Assembly: GCA_963741305.1 (NCBI GenBank)
Contig: CAVUHL010000003.1
Location: 4,464,001 to 4,528,000 of the forward strand
Reading direction: 5' to 3'
Source of the DNA: DATMER01 sp963741305
Lineage (GTDB): Bacteria > Acidobacteriota > Thermoanaerobaculia > Multivoradales > UBA5704
DNA: 64,000 nucleotides
The notes beneath the pieces are model-generated. The model worked only from the letters and a program-made list of their open reading frames with translations. It made no database searches and had not been told where the DNA came from. Position numbers and translations under genes: made by a program. Position 1 is the first letter of the stretch. Each line of letters begins with the position of its first letter. Below are positions 7,593-16,871 of this stretch, in pieces.

Positions 7593-9391
7593 CCGCTGCG
7601 GCTGACGAGGCTGGCGATCACCACGGCCAGCTCGGCGGGCTCCACCGGCTTGGAAATGTGCATGCTGTAGCCCGCTGAAAGGGCTTGCAGGCGATCTTCC
7701 ACCCTGGCATACGCCGTCAGCGCGACGGCGGGAGTGCGTCCCCCGCTCTCGGCGTTCAACGCCCTCACTTTCCTGATCAGTGAATAACCGTCTTCCTCCG
7801 GCATTCCGATGTCGGAGACGAGGACGTCGGGCCTGTATTCCTCCAGCGTGGTGATCGCCTCCCTCGCCGAGCCGGAGGTCCTCACCTCGGCCCCGCACTG
7901 TTCCAGCACGGCTTTGAGCAGATGCCGCGCATCGGCCTCGTCGTCGACGGCGAGCACCCTGATCCCACGTAGGTCTGGTGGATTGTTGAACGGTACGGCG
8001 CGGTTCGCCACGGGTTCGACGCGCTCCAGGTCCGGTTGATCGAGTTGGCCTGCCCTGCGGACGGCCATCACCGGCAGCCCCACCGAAAAGACCGCTCCCT
8101 GCTCATCTGCCCGATTCTGGGCTTCGATCGTTCCGCCGTGCAGTTCCACCAGGTGGCGCACGATGGAAAGGCCCAACCCCAATCCTCCGTACTTGCGGCT
8201 GGCGGAGCTGTCGGCCTGGCGGAAACGATCGAAGACGAATGGCAGGAAAGCCTCGTCGATGCCCGGCCCCGTATCGCTCACCGTGAGCTCGACATGCGAG
8301 TTGACCCGCACAAGCTGGATCTGAACGCGTCCGTGCTTGGGCGTGAACTTGATGGCGTTTGACAAGAGGTTCCACACCACCTGCTGCAGGCGCACGGGAT
8401 CGCCGAGGACCGGGCCCGCGCCGAAATCCATTACCATTTGAATGCGGATGTCCTTCGCATCGGCTGCCGGACGGGAAGTGTCGACGGCGGCGTTGACGAC
8501 GGCCGACAGGTCCACCGGCTGAACGTCCAGACGGAGGTTCCCGGAGATGATCCGTGACACGTCCAGCATGTCGTCGATCAGCCGCGACTGCGACCTGGCG
8601 CTGCGCTCGATGGTTTCGATGGCGCGGGCTGAAGTCTCCTTGTCGAGCTGCCCGGAGCTCAGCATCCGGGTCCAGCCGAGGATCGCGTTGAGAGGAGTCC
8701 GCAGCTCGTGCGACAGCATGCCCAGGAACTCATCCTTGGCCCGGCTCGCCCGCTCGGCTTCCTTTCGCGCTTCCTGCTCGCTGGCCAGCAGCTCTTCCCG
8801 CTCCTGGATGCTCACCTGCGCGTTGCTGTAAAGCCTGGCATTGTCCATGGCGATCGCCGTCTGCGCAGCGAGCCCTTCGACGATGCGCTCGTGACGCGAC
8901 GTGAACACGCCGGCCTCGGGATGGCCGAAGAACAACCCGCCGATCACCTCGCCGGAACGGGATGTCACGGGGACCGCCAGGTAGCTGGTCACCGGCAGAT
9001 GGCCCGGAGGCAAACCATTGTGGGGAGGGTTTCTGCCATGGCGGGGATCTCCCTTCACATCGTCGATGCGGATGGTCTTCTCGCCACGGAAAGTCGGCCC
9101 GAAGAGAGCCGTGGCGCGCGGCATGGGGAAGTTCGCAAAGGCCTCGCGGTCCACTCCCGACAACGTATACAGCATGTAGGAGCCGCCGCTCGCCTCATAA
9201 ACGTTGTAGAAGAAAGAGCCGAATTGGGCGCCAGTCAGCTCGGTCGCGGCATCGGTCACGGCCTGGACGAGGCGCCGCTGGTCGAGCTCCGCGGACAGGA
9301 GCTGTCCGATCCGGATGATGGTTTCGAGGACTTCCCGTTCGTGAAGGGCTTCTTCGGCGTCCGTGAGGCCGGCGTTGGGAGCTTTCTGCAT
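7589..9391 (-). CDS. Hybrid sensor histidine kinase with GAF and receiver domains
   Basis: The product has 600 residues. A GAF domain occupies roughly 30-190 (IRIGQLLSAELDQRRLVQAV onward). A coiled segment and a HisKA domain follow, with the phospho-acceptor in SHELRTP near 228. The HATPase domain has the N-box NLLSNAIKF near 340, DTGPGI, and GLGLGLS near 407. A C-terminal receiver has VLVSDIGMPEEDG with the phospho-Asp near 525 and the conserved Lys in ISKPVEP. No membrane helices are present, so it is a cytosolic sensor. The ATG at 9391 was chosen over a longer frame. No partner regulator is adjacent. Confidence 0.92.
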   Translation of the reverse strand: MQKAPNAGLTDAEEALHEREVLETIIRIGQLLSAELDQRRLVQAVTDAATELTGAQFGSFFYNVYEASGGSYMLYTLSGVDREAFANFPMPRATALFGPTFRGEKTIRIDDVKGDPRHGRNPPHNGLPPGHLPVTSYLAVPVTSRSGEVIGGLFFGHPEAGVFTSRHERIVEGLAAQTAIAMDNARLYSNAQVSIQEREELLASEQEARKEAERASRAKDEFLGMLSHELRTPLNAILGWTRMLSSGQLDKETSARAIETIERSARSQSRLIDDMLDVSRIISGNLRLDVQPVDLSAVVNAAVDTSRPAADAKDIRIQMVMDFGAGPVLGDPVRLQQVVWNLLSNAIKFTPKHGRVQIQLVRVNSHVELTVSDTGPGIDEAFLPFVFDRFRQADSSASRKYGGLGLGLSIVRHLVELHGGTIEAQNRADEQGAVFSVGLPVMAVRRAGQLDQPDLERVEPVANRAVPFNNPPDLRGIRVLAVDDEADARHLLKAVLEQCGAEVRTSGSAREAITTLEEYRPDVLVSDIGMPEEDGYSLIRKVRALNAESGGRTPAVALTAYARVEDRLQALSAGYSMHISKPVEPAELAVVIASLVSRSG

Positions 9392-9516
9392 GCTGTCGTC
9401 TCCGTTCAGGTGCCGCAGAGCATAGCAAGCCCGGTGCCATGAACCGGATGTCCACTTCCGGCTCCGGTTGTCGCCATAGGACTGGACATCCAACCACGCA
9501 TTCCACAGGAGATTGC

Positions 9517-10791
9517 ATGAACACGGAGCAGGGACCTTTTCGCGCGCTCTTCGCCGGGCTGGCGCTCGCCCTTTTTCTCACTCCCGCTGCTTTCGGGCAG
9601 GTCGACAGCGATGGCGACGGCGTCGTCAATTCGGTCGAGTGTCCAGGCGGGGCATTCGTCGATACGGACGGCGACGGCATCCGCGACTGCCAGGACGTGG
9701 ACGACGACGGCGACGGCATCCATACCGCCTACGAAGGGACGGGGGACACCGACGGCGACGGAGTGCACGACGAAGACGAGGTCGACCTGCCCTGCACCAC
9801 CGCCCGCGACACGGACAACGACGGCATCCCTGACTTCAATGACGAGGACGACGACGGCGACGGCATCCCCACTACGGTCGAGCATGACGCAGGCCCCTAC
9901 GGCCCGAAGGATGCCGACAACATCTGGAACGACGTCGATGGCGATGGCGTGCCGAACCATTTCGACCTCGACTCCGACGGCGACGGCAAAAGCGACCGGT
10001 CTGAATTCTTCGGCAACGGGATTCCAAACATCGCCGGGGTGCCGGTCAAAGTGACGGTCAGCATCCGGCTGACCCCGACCACGCACATGTTGGGCGAGAC
10101 TTTGCAGGTGCCAGACGGCGACGCGGACGGCATCCCCAACTGGCTCGACACCCAGGACGAGGACGGGCCGGAAGGGGACGCCGACGGCGACGGCATCGTC
10201 AACTGGCGGGAGGAAAACCGGGGATCCAACCCCTTCGACCCGGACACCGACAACGATGGGATCGAGGACGGCGACGAGCACGGGGACTTCGACGGCGACG
10301 GCATTATCAACCGGCTCGATCCTGATGACGACGGCGACGGCATTCCAACCTCCAAAGAGGGGGCTTTCGACGTCGACGACGACGGCATCCCGAACCATCT
10401 GGACCTCGACTCCGACGGCGACGGCCGGCCGGACGTCATGGACGCCACGCCCCTGGGCCCCTGTCTCGGGAACGCCTTCGAAGTGCCGGACGGCGACAAC
10501 ACGGAGCTCGGGCGGTGCACCGACCGGGACTGCGACGGCATCGCCGACAATCAGGAGTCCAGTCAGCAGGTCTACGTCCGCGGCGGGACCCGCTTGTTCT
10601 CCTGGAACCCGAACGGCGTTTCGGTTTCGCCCTTTTTTGAAGGCAGGTGGGACCTGATCTGGTTCGAGGCAGGACACACGTTCCGGCCGGCGCTCTGCGA
10701 CGGTCCCTGCGCCCTCCAGGACAAGGACTGCGACTTCATCCCCAACTGCCAGGATCCGGACTGGACCAACGGCCCCTGCGCGGATCATTAG
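9517..10791 (+). CDS. Secreted thrombospondin type-3 (calcium-binding) repeat protein
   Basis: The product has 424 residues with signal peptide LFAGLALALFLTPAAFGQ. Almost all the rest is DxDxDG-type repeats (DSDGDGV, DTDGDGI, DVDDDGDGI and so on), the calcium-binding TSP3 pattern. A C-terminal Cys-rich tail reads CDGPCALQDKDCDFIPNCQD. AGGAGA precedes the ATG. Such proteins are exported and often surface-attached, but no sorting motif is obvious. Its TAG stop (10789-10791) lies inside the 4-bp target duplication of the downstream IS1380-type element. Confidence 0.9.
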   Translation: MNTEQGPFRALFAGLALALFLTPAAFGQVDSDGDGVVNSVECPGGAFVDTDGDGIRDCQDVDDDGDGIHTAYEGTGDTDGDGVHDEDEVDLPCTTARDTDNDGIPDFNDEDDDGDGIPTTVEHDAGPYGPKDADNIWNDVDGDGVPNHFDLDSDGDGKSDRSEFFGNGIPNIAGVPVKVTVSIRLTPTTHMLGETLQVPDGDADGIPNWLDTQDEDGPEGDADGDGIVNWREENRGSNPFDPDTDNDGIEDGDEHGDFDGDGIINRLDPDDDGDGIPTSKEGAFDVDDDGIPNHLDLDSDGDGRPDVMDATPLGPCLGNAFEVPDGDNTELGRCTDRDCDGIADNQESSQQVYVRGGTRLFSWNPNGVSVSPFFEGRWDLIWFEAGHTFRPALCDGPCALQDKDCDFIPNCQDPDWTNGPCADH

Positions 10792-12523
10792 CCCGGATTT
10801 CTCACCACGGGTCTCACCGCGGTAGTTTGCGCGTCCACGACCGGCTCGGGTGGCGCACTGCCACGGATAGTGCGCCACTGCGCACCCTCGTGGCCGCCCA
10901 AGCAAACGCAAGAAGAGCGTAAGTCGCGGGCAGTTGCTCGCCCGATGCACGCTCCTACGACCGACCAGAGACACCTCAGCCTGGAGAGGTTTGGACAAGA
11001 GCGGATTTCTGACGACAGATCAGGCCAGCGCGGGATGGCTTGCCCGCAACTGATTGACGATCCGCGCAAACAGGGCCGCATTGGGGTGGGAACTGGACAA
11101 ATGTACCCAGACGCGCCGCACCGTCACTTTGATCTGAGCGCCAATCTTGAGCAGCTTGATGCGAATCGTGTCACAGCGCGCCTGAGCCAGATCGGTGCCT
11201 GCCAGGCCCAGACGGCGCAGTTCATTGAGCAGAACGTAGGCCACCGAGGAAAACCATAGACGCGCCTGATTGCTGGTCAAGTGATGAGTTGAGGTGCGGT
11301 CGGCAAACAGACACAACTGCTGCTCTTTGATACGATTCTCCATCTCGCCACGGGCACAATACAGCTTCTCGTAAAGCACCTGAGCACTCCACTGTTCGCT
11401 GCTCAGTGAGGTCACAAGGAAGCGCGGGTTGGCGCCCTTGGCCAAGTGCTCGGCTTTGCCAATCACACGCCGCTGCTGAGACCAACTTTTCTTGGTGCGG
11501 TAGACAAAATCCTTGAACACGCGCGCCGCCTTGCCGGATTCTTCGAACTGCGCACGAGCCTGCTCCAACTCTCCCCCGAGAGCGCGCTGCAGCCGAGCAT
11601 TGCGCGCCAGACCGAAGACAAAGTCCACGCCGTGGCTCTCGCACCAACTCATCAGCTCTTCACGCGCAAACCCCGAATCTCCACGTACGATGATGCGCAC
11701 CTCAGGCCACCTGTCGCGAACCCGTGACACGATGCGCTCGAGCTCGCTGACCGCACCGCAAGATGCATCGACGTTGGCCTGCCGCAGACGGGCGCACAAC
11801 AGGTGAGAGCCGCAAAAAATATACAACGGAAGGTAACAGTACCCACCGTAGTAGCCATGGAAGAAACGGCCTTCCTGCTCGCCATGCAGAGGATCGTCGG
11901 TAGCGTCCAGGTCCAGCACGATCTCTGACGGAGCCTTCCGGTAGGAGGCCAGAAATACATCGACAAAGAAGCGGTCCGCCGCCTCGGGATCGAGGATGAT
12001 CTTGCGATAGCGATCCTGCTTCACAGCCCCCCATTCCAATCGGTTCAACGTACTCTTGCCGGCCAGCGGTTTGCCGCGGTCCTGCTCTTGGCGACGGTCG
12101 CTACCGGTCGGATCGGCCTTGCCGGCCACCGAAGCCAGCAGCGGATCGCTGCGCAGCTCATCGTGGTCATTCAGATCCTCATAGCCAAGAGCCAGCCCAA
12201 ACACACGCTGACGCACCAGCTCCACGACGCTGTGCTCTACCAGGGCTGGATTGCGATGATCCTCGAAACAGGCCGCAAACCCCTCCAACAGCCCCAAGCG
12301 TCGGTCCACCTCGGACAACAGCAAGACCCCGCCGTCCGAGCTCAGGGTACCGCCGTCGAATGACGCCACCACCGTCCGCCGAGTCAACCCTTGAAACTCA
12401 AGCTGAGCAGAGGTACAGTCTGTCGTCACGGGCTATCCTCCTTTTGTGGTAGAAGTGCTTGCTGACACGACACTTATACCACCGGAGGTAGCCCTTTTCC
12501 ATGTCCTCGGTGAGAAATCCGGG
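10792..12523 (-). mobile_element. IS1380-family insertion sequence, complete, with TTAG target duplication
   Basis: The ends carry inverted repeats: CCCGGATTTCTCACC at the left (10792) and its complement GGTGAGAAATCCGGG at the right (ending 12523). TTAG flanks both sides (10788-10791 and 12524-12527), the 4-bp duplication expected for IS1380. The element is 1732 bp with one full-length transposase. Intact ends, duplication and ORF point to a recent insertion. It landed between two convergent genes exactly at their stop codons. Confidence 0.95.
11020..12429 (-). CDS. IS1380-family transposase
   Basis: The protein has 469 residues, the usual IS1380 length. N-terminal SFDGGTLSSDGGVLLLSEVD is the family signature. 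LDLDATDDPLHG and RGDSGFAREELMSW carry the DDE acidic residues. The C-terminal block YCARGEMENRIKEQQLCLFA contains the Glu region. It catalyses cut-and-paste or copy movement of its element. No frameshift or stop is seen, so it is probably active. Confidence 0.95.
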   Translation of the reverse strand: MTTDCTSAQLEFQGLTRRTVVASFDGGTLSSDGGVLLLSEVDRRLGLLEGFAACFEDHRNPALVEHSVVELVRQRVFGLALGYEDLNDHDELRSDPLLASVAGKADPTGSDRRQEQDRGKPLAGKSTLNRLEWGAVKQDRYRKIILDPEAADRFFVDVFLASYRKAPSEIVLDLDATDDPLHGEQEGRFFHGYYGGYCYLPLYIFCGSHLLCARLRQANVDASCGAVSELERIVSRVRDRWPEVRIIVRGDSGFAREELMSWCESHGVDFVFGLARNARLQRALGGELEQARAQFEESGKAARVFKDFVYRTKKSWSQQRRVIGKAEHLAKGANPRFLVTSLSSEQWSAQVLYEKLYCARGEMENRIKEQQLCLFADRTSTHHLTSNQARLWFSSVAYVLLNELRRLGLAGTDLAQARCDTIRIKLLKIGAQIKVTVRRVWVHLSSSHPNAALFARIVNQLRASHPALA

Positions 12524-13288
12524 TTAGCGACGCGATGTGAAGCGGGCCACGAGCTCCGGGTCTGCCATCCCCAAACCGGGGAGCGCTTCGGCGCAGGCCC
12601 GGAGCTCGCGCGCAGCGGCCTTCGCCCCGTTCGCTTCCTGGGCGAGGCGAAGCGCGCACCGCGCCTCGATCACTTTGGGTCCCCGCTTGCCGCTCGCGAG
12701 GCGGAGGTCCAAAGCCTCCCGCAGCACCTCTGCCGCCTCCGAAGGCTGCCCGGCTTCGAGCAAGGTCATGCCCAAGGCCACCATCGCGTCGGCCGGGTAC
12801 GGATCGAGCGGCCCCTTGGACAGATCGGCCAACGTCCGGGCGGCGGAGCGCAAGTCGGCCAAAGCCTGCGGGCTGCGCTCCACCAGCCAGGCCGTCCTGG
12901 CCGTCTGGTACCCGATCCCGGCTCGCGCGCGAGGTGGTGCGCGGTCCGCGAACACCGCCGAGGCACTGCGCAGCGTAGCCAGGGCTTCGGGGTAGCGGCC
13001 CTGGAGCTGCTGCACCCACCCGACGTTGCGCAGAGCGTTGGCGGCTTCGATGTGTCCGGCGCCCAGACGGACGGCAAAGAGGTCGTGACTGCGCTGGAAG
13101 GCAACCTCGGCCTCGCCATGCCGGCCCTGTACCGCGAGGCTCACTCCGAGCTTGTTCGACGCATGGGCCATTGCAAGGTTGCCGAAAGGAGCGCGGCGGC
13201 GCTCTGGGGCGAGTTGGTCGGCGGTCATTGCCCGGTCCGCGGCGGACCAGGCCATGACCGCCAGGGCCAGCGCGGCAAGAGCGGCCAT
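12524..13288 (-). CDS. TPR region of a Ser/Thr kinase-TPR protein, separated by a deletion/frameshift
   Basis: The frame opens with a membrane helix (AALAALALAVMAWSAADR) and continues into tetratricopeptide repeats (ASNKLGVSLAVQGRHGEAEVAF, ALRNVGWVQQLQGRYPEALATL). This is the C-terminal half of the kinase-TPR proteins common in this kind of genome. Reading upstream in frame gives ADAGRKLAKRHAFPIAM, the expected juxtamembrane segment, without a stop until the kinase motif APEQ in another frame. It is thus the tail of the kinase gene at 13225-14073 rather than an independent gene. Its TAA stop lies in the TTAG duplicated by the IS1380-type element. Confidence 0.6.
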   Translation of the reverse strand: MAALAALALAVMAWSAADRAMTADQLAPERRRAPFGNLAMAHASNKLGVSLAVQGRHGEAEVAFQRSHDLFAVRLGAGHIEAANALRNVGWVQQLQGRYPEALATLRSASAVFADRAPPRARAGIGYQTARTAWLVERSPQALADLRSAARTLADLSKGPLDPYPADAMVALGMTLLEAGQPSEAAEVLREALDLRLASGKRGPKVIEARCALRLAQEANGAKAAARELRACAEALPGLGMADPELVARFTSRR

Positions 13289-14073
13289 GGCAATGGGAAA
13301 GGCGTGCCGCTTTGCGAGCTTGCGGCCTGCATCTGCTCGGGAGCGGCCCGCCGCGGCGTGAAGGCCCGCACCTCCGCGCGCGTCGGTTCGGAGTCATCGA
13401 GCAGCTTCGCGATCCCGAAGTCGAGGAGCTTGCTGGCTCCTTCGGAAGTCACCAGGAGATTGGAAGGCTTCAGGTCGCGGTGCACCACCAGCCGGGCATG
13501 GGCGTACTGCACCGCGTCGCAGACTTTCGCGAAAAGCTCCAGCCGTTCGCGAAGGGTGAGCCGGTGCTCGCCGCAATACTCGTCGATGGGTTGGCCGTCG
13601 ACATACTCCATGACCAGGTAGGGCTGGCCGTCGCCGGTGACCCCGCCGTCGTACAGGGTGGCGATCCCCGGGTGGCGCAACGAGGCGAGGATCTGCCGCT
13701 CCCGCCGCAGGCGGCGCTCCCTCTCTCCTCCGCGAAAACCCGCGCCTCCGGCCAGGAGCTTGATCGCCACCTGGTCCCGATACTCGCCGTCGTCGCGCTC
13801 GGCCAGATAGACCTCGCCCATGCCGCCGCGCCCCAGCAGGCGCACCAGGCGGTAAGGCCCCACCCGTTCCCTCATCGCCGGTTCTTCTGCTGCCGCGAGC
13901 AGCCGCTCCTCGATGGCGAACGGCCGGGGATCCTCGTGGGCGGCGATCATCCCGTCCACCTCGCGGCGCAGATCCGGCCGTCCTTGACAAGCTTCGTCGA
14001 GCCACGAGCCGCGGACCTCGGGCGCCAACTCGAGAGCCGCGAGAAAGGTTTCTGAAACTTCGTCCCAGTTCAG
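13225..14073 (-). pseudogene. Ser/Thr protein kinase lacking its C-lobe (internal deletion and frameshift)
   Basis: The N-terminal 70 residues are a helical region typical of TPR-associated Hanks kinases. The kinase domain shows GRGGMGEVY, VAIK, VHRDLKPSNLL, DFGIAK and APEQ. The frame then leaves homology at once and ends after about 35 unrelated residues. All of subdomains IX-XI are missing and the TM-TPR part continues in another frame, so about 100 codons were lost at GCTCCCGAGCA (near 13340). Without the C-lobe it should be inactive. The start is uncertain: the first suitable codon is CTG at 14073, overlapping the sigma factor stop. Confidence 0.75.
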
Positions 14074-14648
14074 GGCAGGTCCCGTAACAGCTCCTTGCGC
14101 AGCCAGGCGCGGGCCGCGGTCCAGTCGCGGCGGACGGTCTTGGTCGAGACTCCGAGAAGAGCCGCGGACTCCTCCAGATCGAGGCCCGCGAAATAACGGT
14201 GAGCCACCACCTGCGCGCCGCGGGGATGGACCTCCCCGAGCCGCTCGAGCGCCTGGTCGAGGAGCAACATCTCCTCGGCCTCGCGTTCGCCCGCGAACCA
14301 GGCGACGTCCTCCAGCGGCACCCTGGCCACACCTCCACCGCGCTTCTTGCGCTGTGCCGTCCGGGCGGCGTCCACGAGGACGCGGCGCATGGTGTTGGCG
14401 GCCACGGCGAAGAACTGGGCGCGGTCCTCCACCGCCAATTGCCGCTGCCCGAGCAGGCGCAGGTAAGCCTCGTGCACCAGCTCGGTCGTCATCAGCACGC
14501 GGGTCCCCCACTCGCCGCGCAACCGCCGCTGGGCAATCTGGCGCAGCTCGGCGTACAGAGCGGAGACGACGCCGTCCAACGCCGAGCGGTCGCCCTCGCG
14601 GAGCCGATAGAGCAGCGCGGTTATTTCACCCGTCATCTCACCCGTCAT
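14070..14648 (-). CDS. ECF-type sigma factor (TIGR02999-like)
   Basis: The product has 192 residues. Sigma region 2 is ALDGVVSALYAELRQIAQRRLRG and VHEAYLRLL; region 4 is VVAHRYFAGLDLEESAALLGVSTKTVRRDWTAARAWL, a helix-turn-helix for -35 recognition. This subfamily is normally encoded directly upstream of a Ser/Thr kinase, as here, where the stop overlaps the kinase start. The MTGEMTGE opening repeats itself, so the start may be the second Met. It probably directs transcription under control of the partner kinase, which is broken in this genome. Confidence 0.88.
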   Translation of the reverse strand: MTGEMTGEITALLYRLREGDRSALDGVVSALYAELRQIAQRRLRGEWGTRVLMTTELVHEAYLRLLGQRQLAVEDRAQFFAVAANTMRRVLVDAARTAQRKKRGGGVARVPLEDVAWFAGEREAEEMLLLDQALERLGEVHPRGAQVVAHRYFAGLDLEESAALLGVSTKTVRRDWTAARAWLRKELLRDLP

Positions 14649-14685
14649 AAGGCAGCAGGCGCTCGAGAAAGTGACTCGTTACAAC

Positions 14686-15021
14686 TCAGTCTGCCTTGAG
14701 CTCCCGGACCGGCCTTACCTCGATGCTGCCGACGCGCGCGGGCGGGATCTTCGCGGCCACCTGAATGGCCTCGTTCAGATCCCTGGCCTCGATCAGATAG
14801 AACCCCGCCAGCTGCTCCTTGGTCTCGGCGAAAGGGCCATCGGTGAGCGACAGCCTGCCGTTGCGGACGCGCACCGTCGTGGCAGTCTGAATGGGATGGA
14901 GGGCCTCGGCGGCCAGACGGTGGCCGCCGCTCCGGATCTCCTCGCTCACCGCCAGGCACTCGCGGTCGTCGATGGCTTCCAGCTTACCTTCCTCGCTGTA
15001 GACGAGGCACAGGTACTTCAT
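14686..15021 (-). CDS. YCII-related (DGPF) family protein
   Basis: The protein has 111 residues with the family signature TDGPFAETKEQLAGFYLIEA and an N-terminal MKYLCLVYSEEG strand. YCII proteins are dimeric alpha-beta barrels. The DGPF branch is the classic neighbour of ECF42 sigma factors. It sits 13 bases after the PhnB-like gene and in the same cluster as the sigma gene at 15559. The function of the pair remains unclear; a regulatory or stress role is inferred from context. Confidence 0.9.
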   Translation of the reverse strand: MKYLCLVYSEEGKLEAIDDRECLAVSEEIRSGGHRLAAEALHPIQTATTVRVRNGRLSLTDGPFAETKEQLAGFYLIEARDLNEAIQVAAKIPPARVGSIEVRPVRELKAD

Positions 15022-15034
15022 GGCTGTCCTCCTC

Positions 15035-15466
15035 TCACTCCGCTACGAGCATCCAGGATACGCCGAAGCGGTCCGCGACGATGCCGAAGCTCGGGCTGAA
15101 GAACGCCTTCGTCAGCGGCATCTGCACCTGCCCGCCGTCCCCCAGCGCGTTGAACAGCCGCTCGGCCTCGGCCGTGTCCGGCACGGTGAGCGCCAGAGAG
15201 ATGCCCTGGAAGCCCGTCTGGCCCGAGCACATACCGTCGGACGCCAGCACCTCCAGGTCCCCGATCCGGAAGCTGGAGTGCAACACCTTGTCCGCGTTTG
15301 CCGCGTCAATGGGCCCGCAGCCCTCCGCCGAATCCTGAGGCTCCTCGGACGCGGGCATCTCCTTGAAGCGCATGAACGACGTCACCTCGGCGCCGAGCGC
15401 GCCGCGGTAGAACTCGATCGCCTCTTCGCAACGGCCTTCGAACGACAGGTAGGGCTGGGTCTTCAT
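15035..15466 (-). CDS. PhnB/YjdN-like VOC-superfamily protein
   Basis: The protein has 143 residues. MKTQPYLSFEGRCEEAIEFYRGALGAEV and the terminal SFGIVADRFGVSWMLV are the standard PhnB/glyoxalase-fold motifs. The family includes metal-dependent dioxygenase-like and resistance proteins, often of unknown activity. It lies between the YCII and ECF42 genes, a widely conserved trio. The metal ligands cannot be assigned by eye. Confidence 0.9.
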   Translation of the reverse strand: MKTQPYLSFEGRCEEAIEFYRGALGAEVTSFMRFKEMPASEEPQDSAEGCGPIDAANADKVLHSSFRIGDLEVLASDGMCSGQTGFQGISLALTVPDTAEAERLFNALGDGGQVQMPLTKAFFSPSFGIVADRFGVSWMLVAE

Positions 15467-15558
15467 CGCGTTCTCCTTTCGGGTTCCGGTCCGGGGATTT
15501 TCCCCGCTCCACCCTGTGGTCGAAGGAGGGTCCGCTAAATCGACATCCGGGAAAAAGA

Positions 15559-16809
15559 TTATCCGAGCTCGGCAAGGCGCTGTTCGAGGAACCGCCGCTC
15601 GGGCTCTTGCCGGGTCAGCTCCAGTGCGCGTTCATAGGAGGCGCGGGCTTCCGTCTTCCTCCCAAGCCGCCGGCAGAGATCCGCCCGCGCCGCGTGCGCC
15701 AAGTGGTAGTCGGCCAGATCGCCTCGCGCCAGGATGCCGTCGACGAGGGCCAGCCCCGCCTCGGGACCGTCGCGCATGGCAACCCCCACGGCGCGGTTGA
15801 GCTCGACCACGGGCGAGGGGTCCGCCTGCATCAGCAAGTCGTAAAGGCCGACGATCTGATCCCAATCGGTGTCGGCGGCAGTGGGCGTCTCGGCGTGGAC
15901 GCCGGCAATCGCAGCCTGGATCGTATACAGGCCGATCTGCCTCGACGAAAAAGCCTGGCGCACCAGGGCCGAGGCTTCCGCGATCTGCTCCCGGTTCCAG
16001 AGCGAGCGGTCCTGGTCCTCGAGCCGGATCAGGTCTCCCTCCGGCGAGGTGCGCGCCGCCCGCCGGGATTCGTGGAGCAGCATCAGGGCCAGCAATCCCT
16101 GCACCTCGGCCTCGGGCAGCAGCTCGAGCAGGAGCCGCCCGAGGCGGATCGCCTCCTCCGCCAGATCGTGGCGGGTCAGCGACGCGCCCGAGGACGCCGA
16201 GTAGCCTTCGTTGAAGACGAGGTAGATGACTCGCAGGACGCTGTCCAGCCGGTCCGGAAGCTCGGCTTGGGACGGCACTTCATAGGGGATGCGAGCGTCG
16301 CGGATCTTCCCCTTGGCGCGCACGATGCGCTGCGCCAGCGTGGGCGCGGGTGTGAGAAAAGCGCGGGCGATCTCCTCGGTCGTAAGGCCGCAGACCTCGC
16401 GCAGGGTGAGGGCGACCTGGGCGTCGGGAGCCAGGGCCGGGTGGCAGCAGGTGAAGACGAGCCGCAGCCGGTCGTCCTCGACGCTCTCCCCTTCCCACAC
16501 CTCGGGCTCGACGGTTTCGACGACCTCGACGGGGGTACTGTCGTCGAGCGCCTCGAAGCGGGATTGCCGCCGGATGCGGTCGATGGCCTTGAAACGTCCG
16601 GTCGACACCAGCCACGACCGGGGATTGGCAGGCACGCCGTCGCGCGGCCACTGCTCCAGCGCGGCTCTGAAGGCATCGTGGACCGCCTCCTCGGCAAGGT
16701 CGAAGTCGCCGAGCAGACGGATCAGGGTGGCAAGCACGCGCCGCGACTCGTCGCGGTAGACGGCGTCCACCAGCTCATGCACTCCCTCTGCTACCACCTC
16801 CGCGCTCAT
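15559..16809 (-). CDS. ECF42-type RNA polymerase sigma factor with C-terminal TPR-like extension
   Basis: The protein has 416 residues, far longer than a standard ECF sigma. Region 2 (VYRDESRRVLATLIRLLGDFDLAEEAVHDAF) and region 4 (ALTLREVCGLTTEEIARAFLTP) come first. The extension of about 230 residues contains VYLVFNEGYSAS, the IGLYTIQAAIAGVHAE segment and LYDLLMQADPSPVVELNRAVG, all hallmarks of ECF42. In this group the extension replaces an anti-sigma partner and is needed for activity (family knowledge). The YCII and PhnB-like genes downstream are the expected cluster members. Confidence 0.93.
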   Translation of the reverse strand: MSAEVVAEGVHELVDAVYRDESRRVLATLIRLLGDFDLAEEAVHDAFRAALEQWPRDGVPANPRSWLVSTGRFKAIDRIRRQSRFEALDDSTPVEVVETVEPEVWEGESVEDDRLRLVFTCCHPALAPDAQVALTLREVCGLTTEEIARAFLTPAPTLAQRIVRAKGKIRDARIPYEVPSQAELPDRLDSVLRVIYLVFNEGYSASSGASLTRHDLAEEAIRLGRLLLELLPEAEVQGLLALMLLHESRRAARTSPEGDLIRLEDQDRSLWNREQIAEASALVRQAFSSRQIGLYTIQAAIAGVHAETPTAADTDWDQIVGLYDLLMQADPSPVVELNRAVGVAMRDGPEAGLALVDGILARGDLADYHLAHAARADLCRRLGRKTEARASYERALELTRQEPERRFLEQRLAELG

Positions 16810-16871
16810 CGAGGATGCATGCTATTACATGCCGGGCCGTATCCGCCAGCCGTTACTCATCGAGCCAGGCC

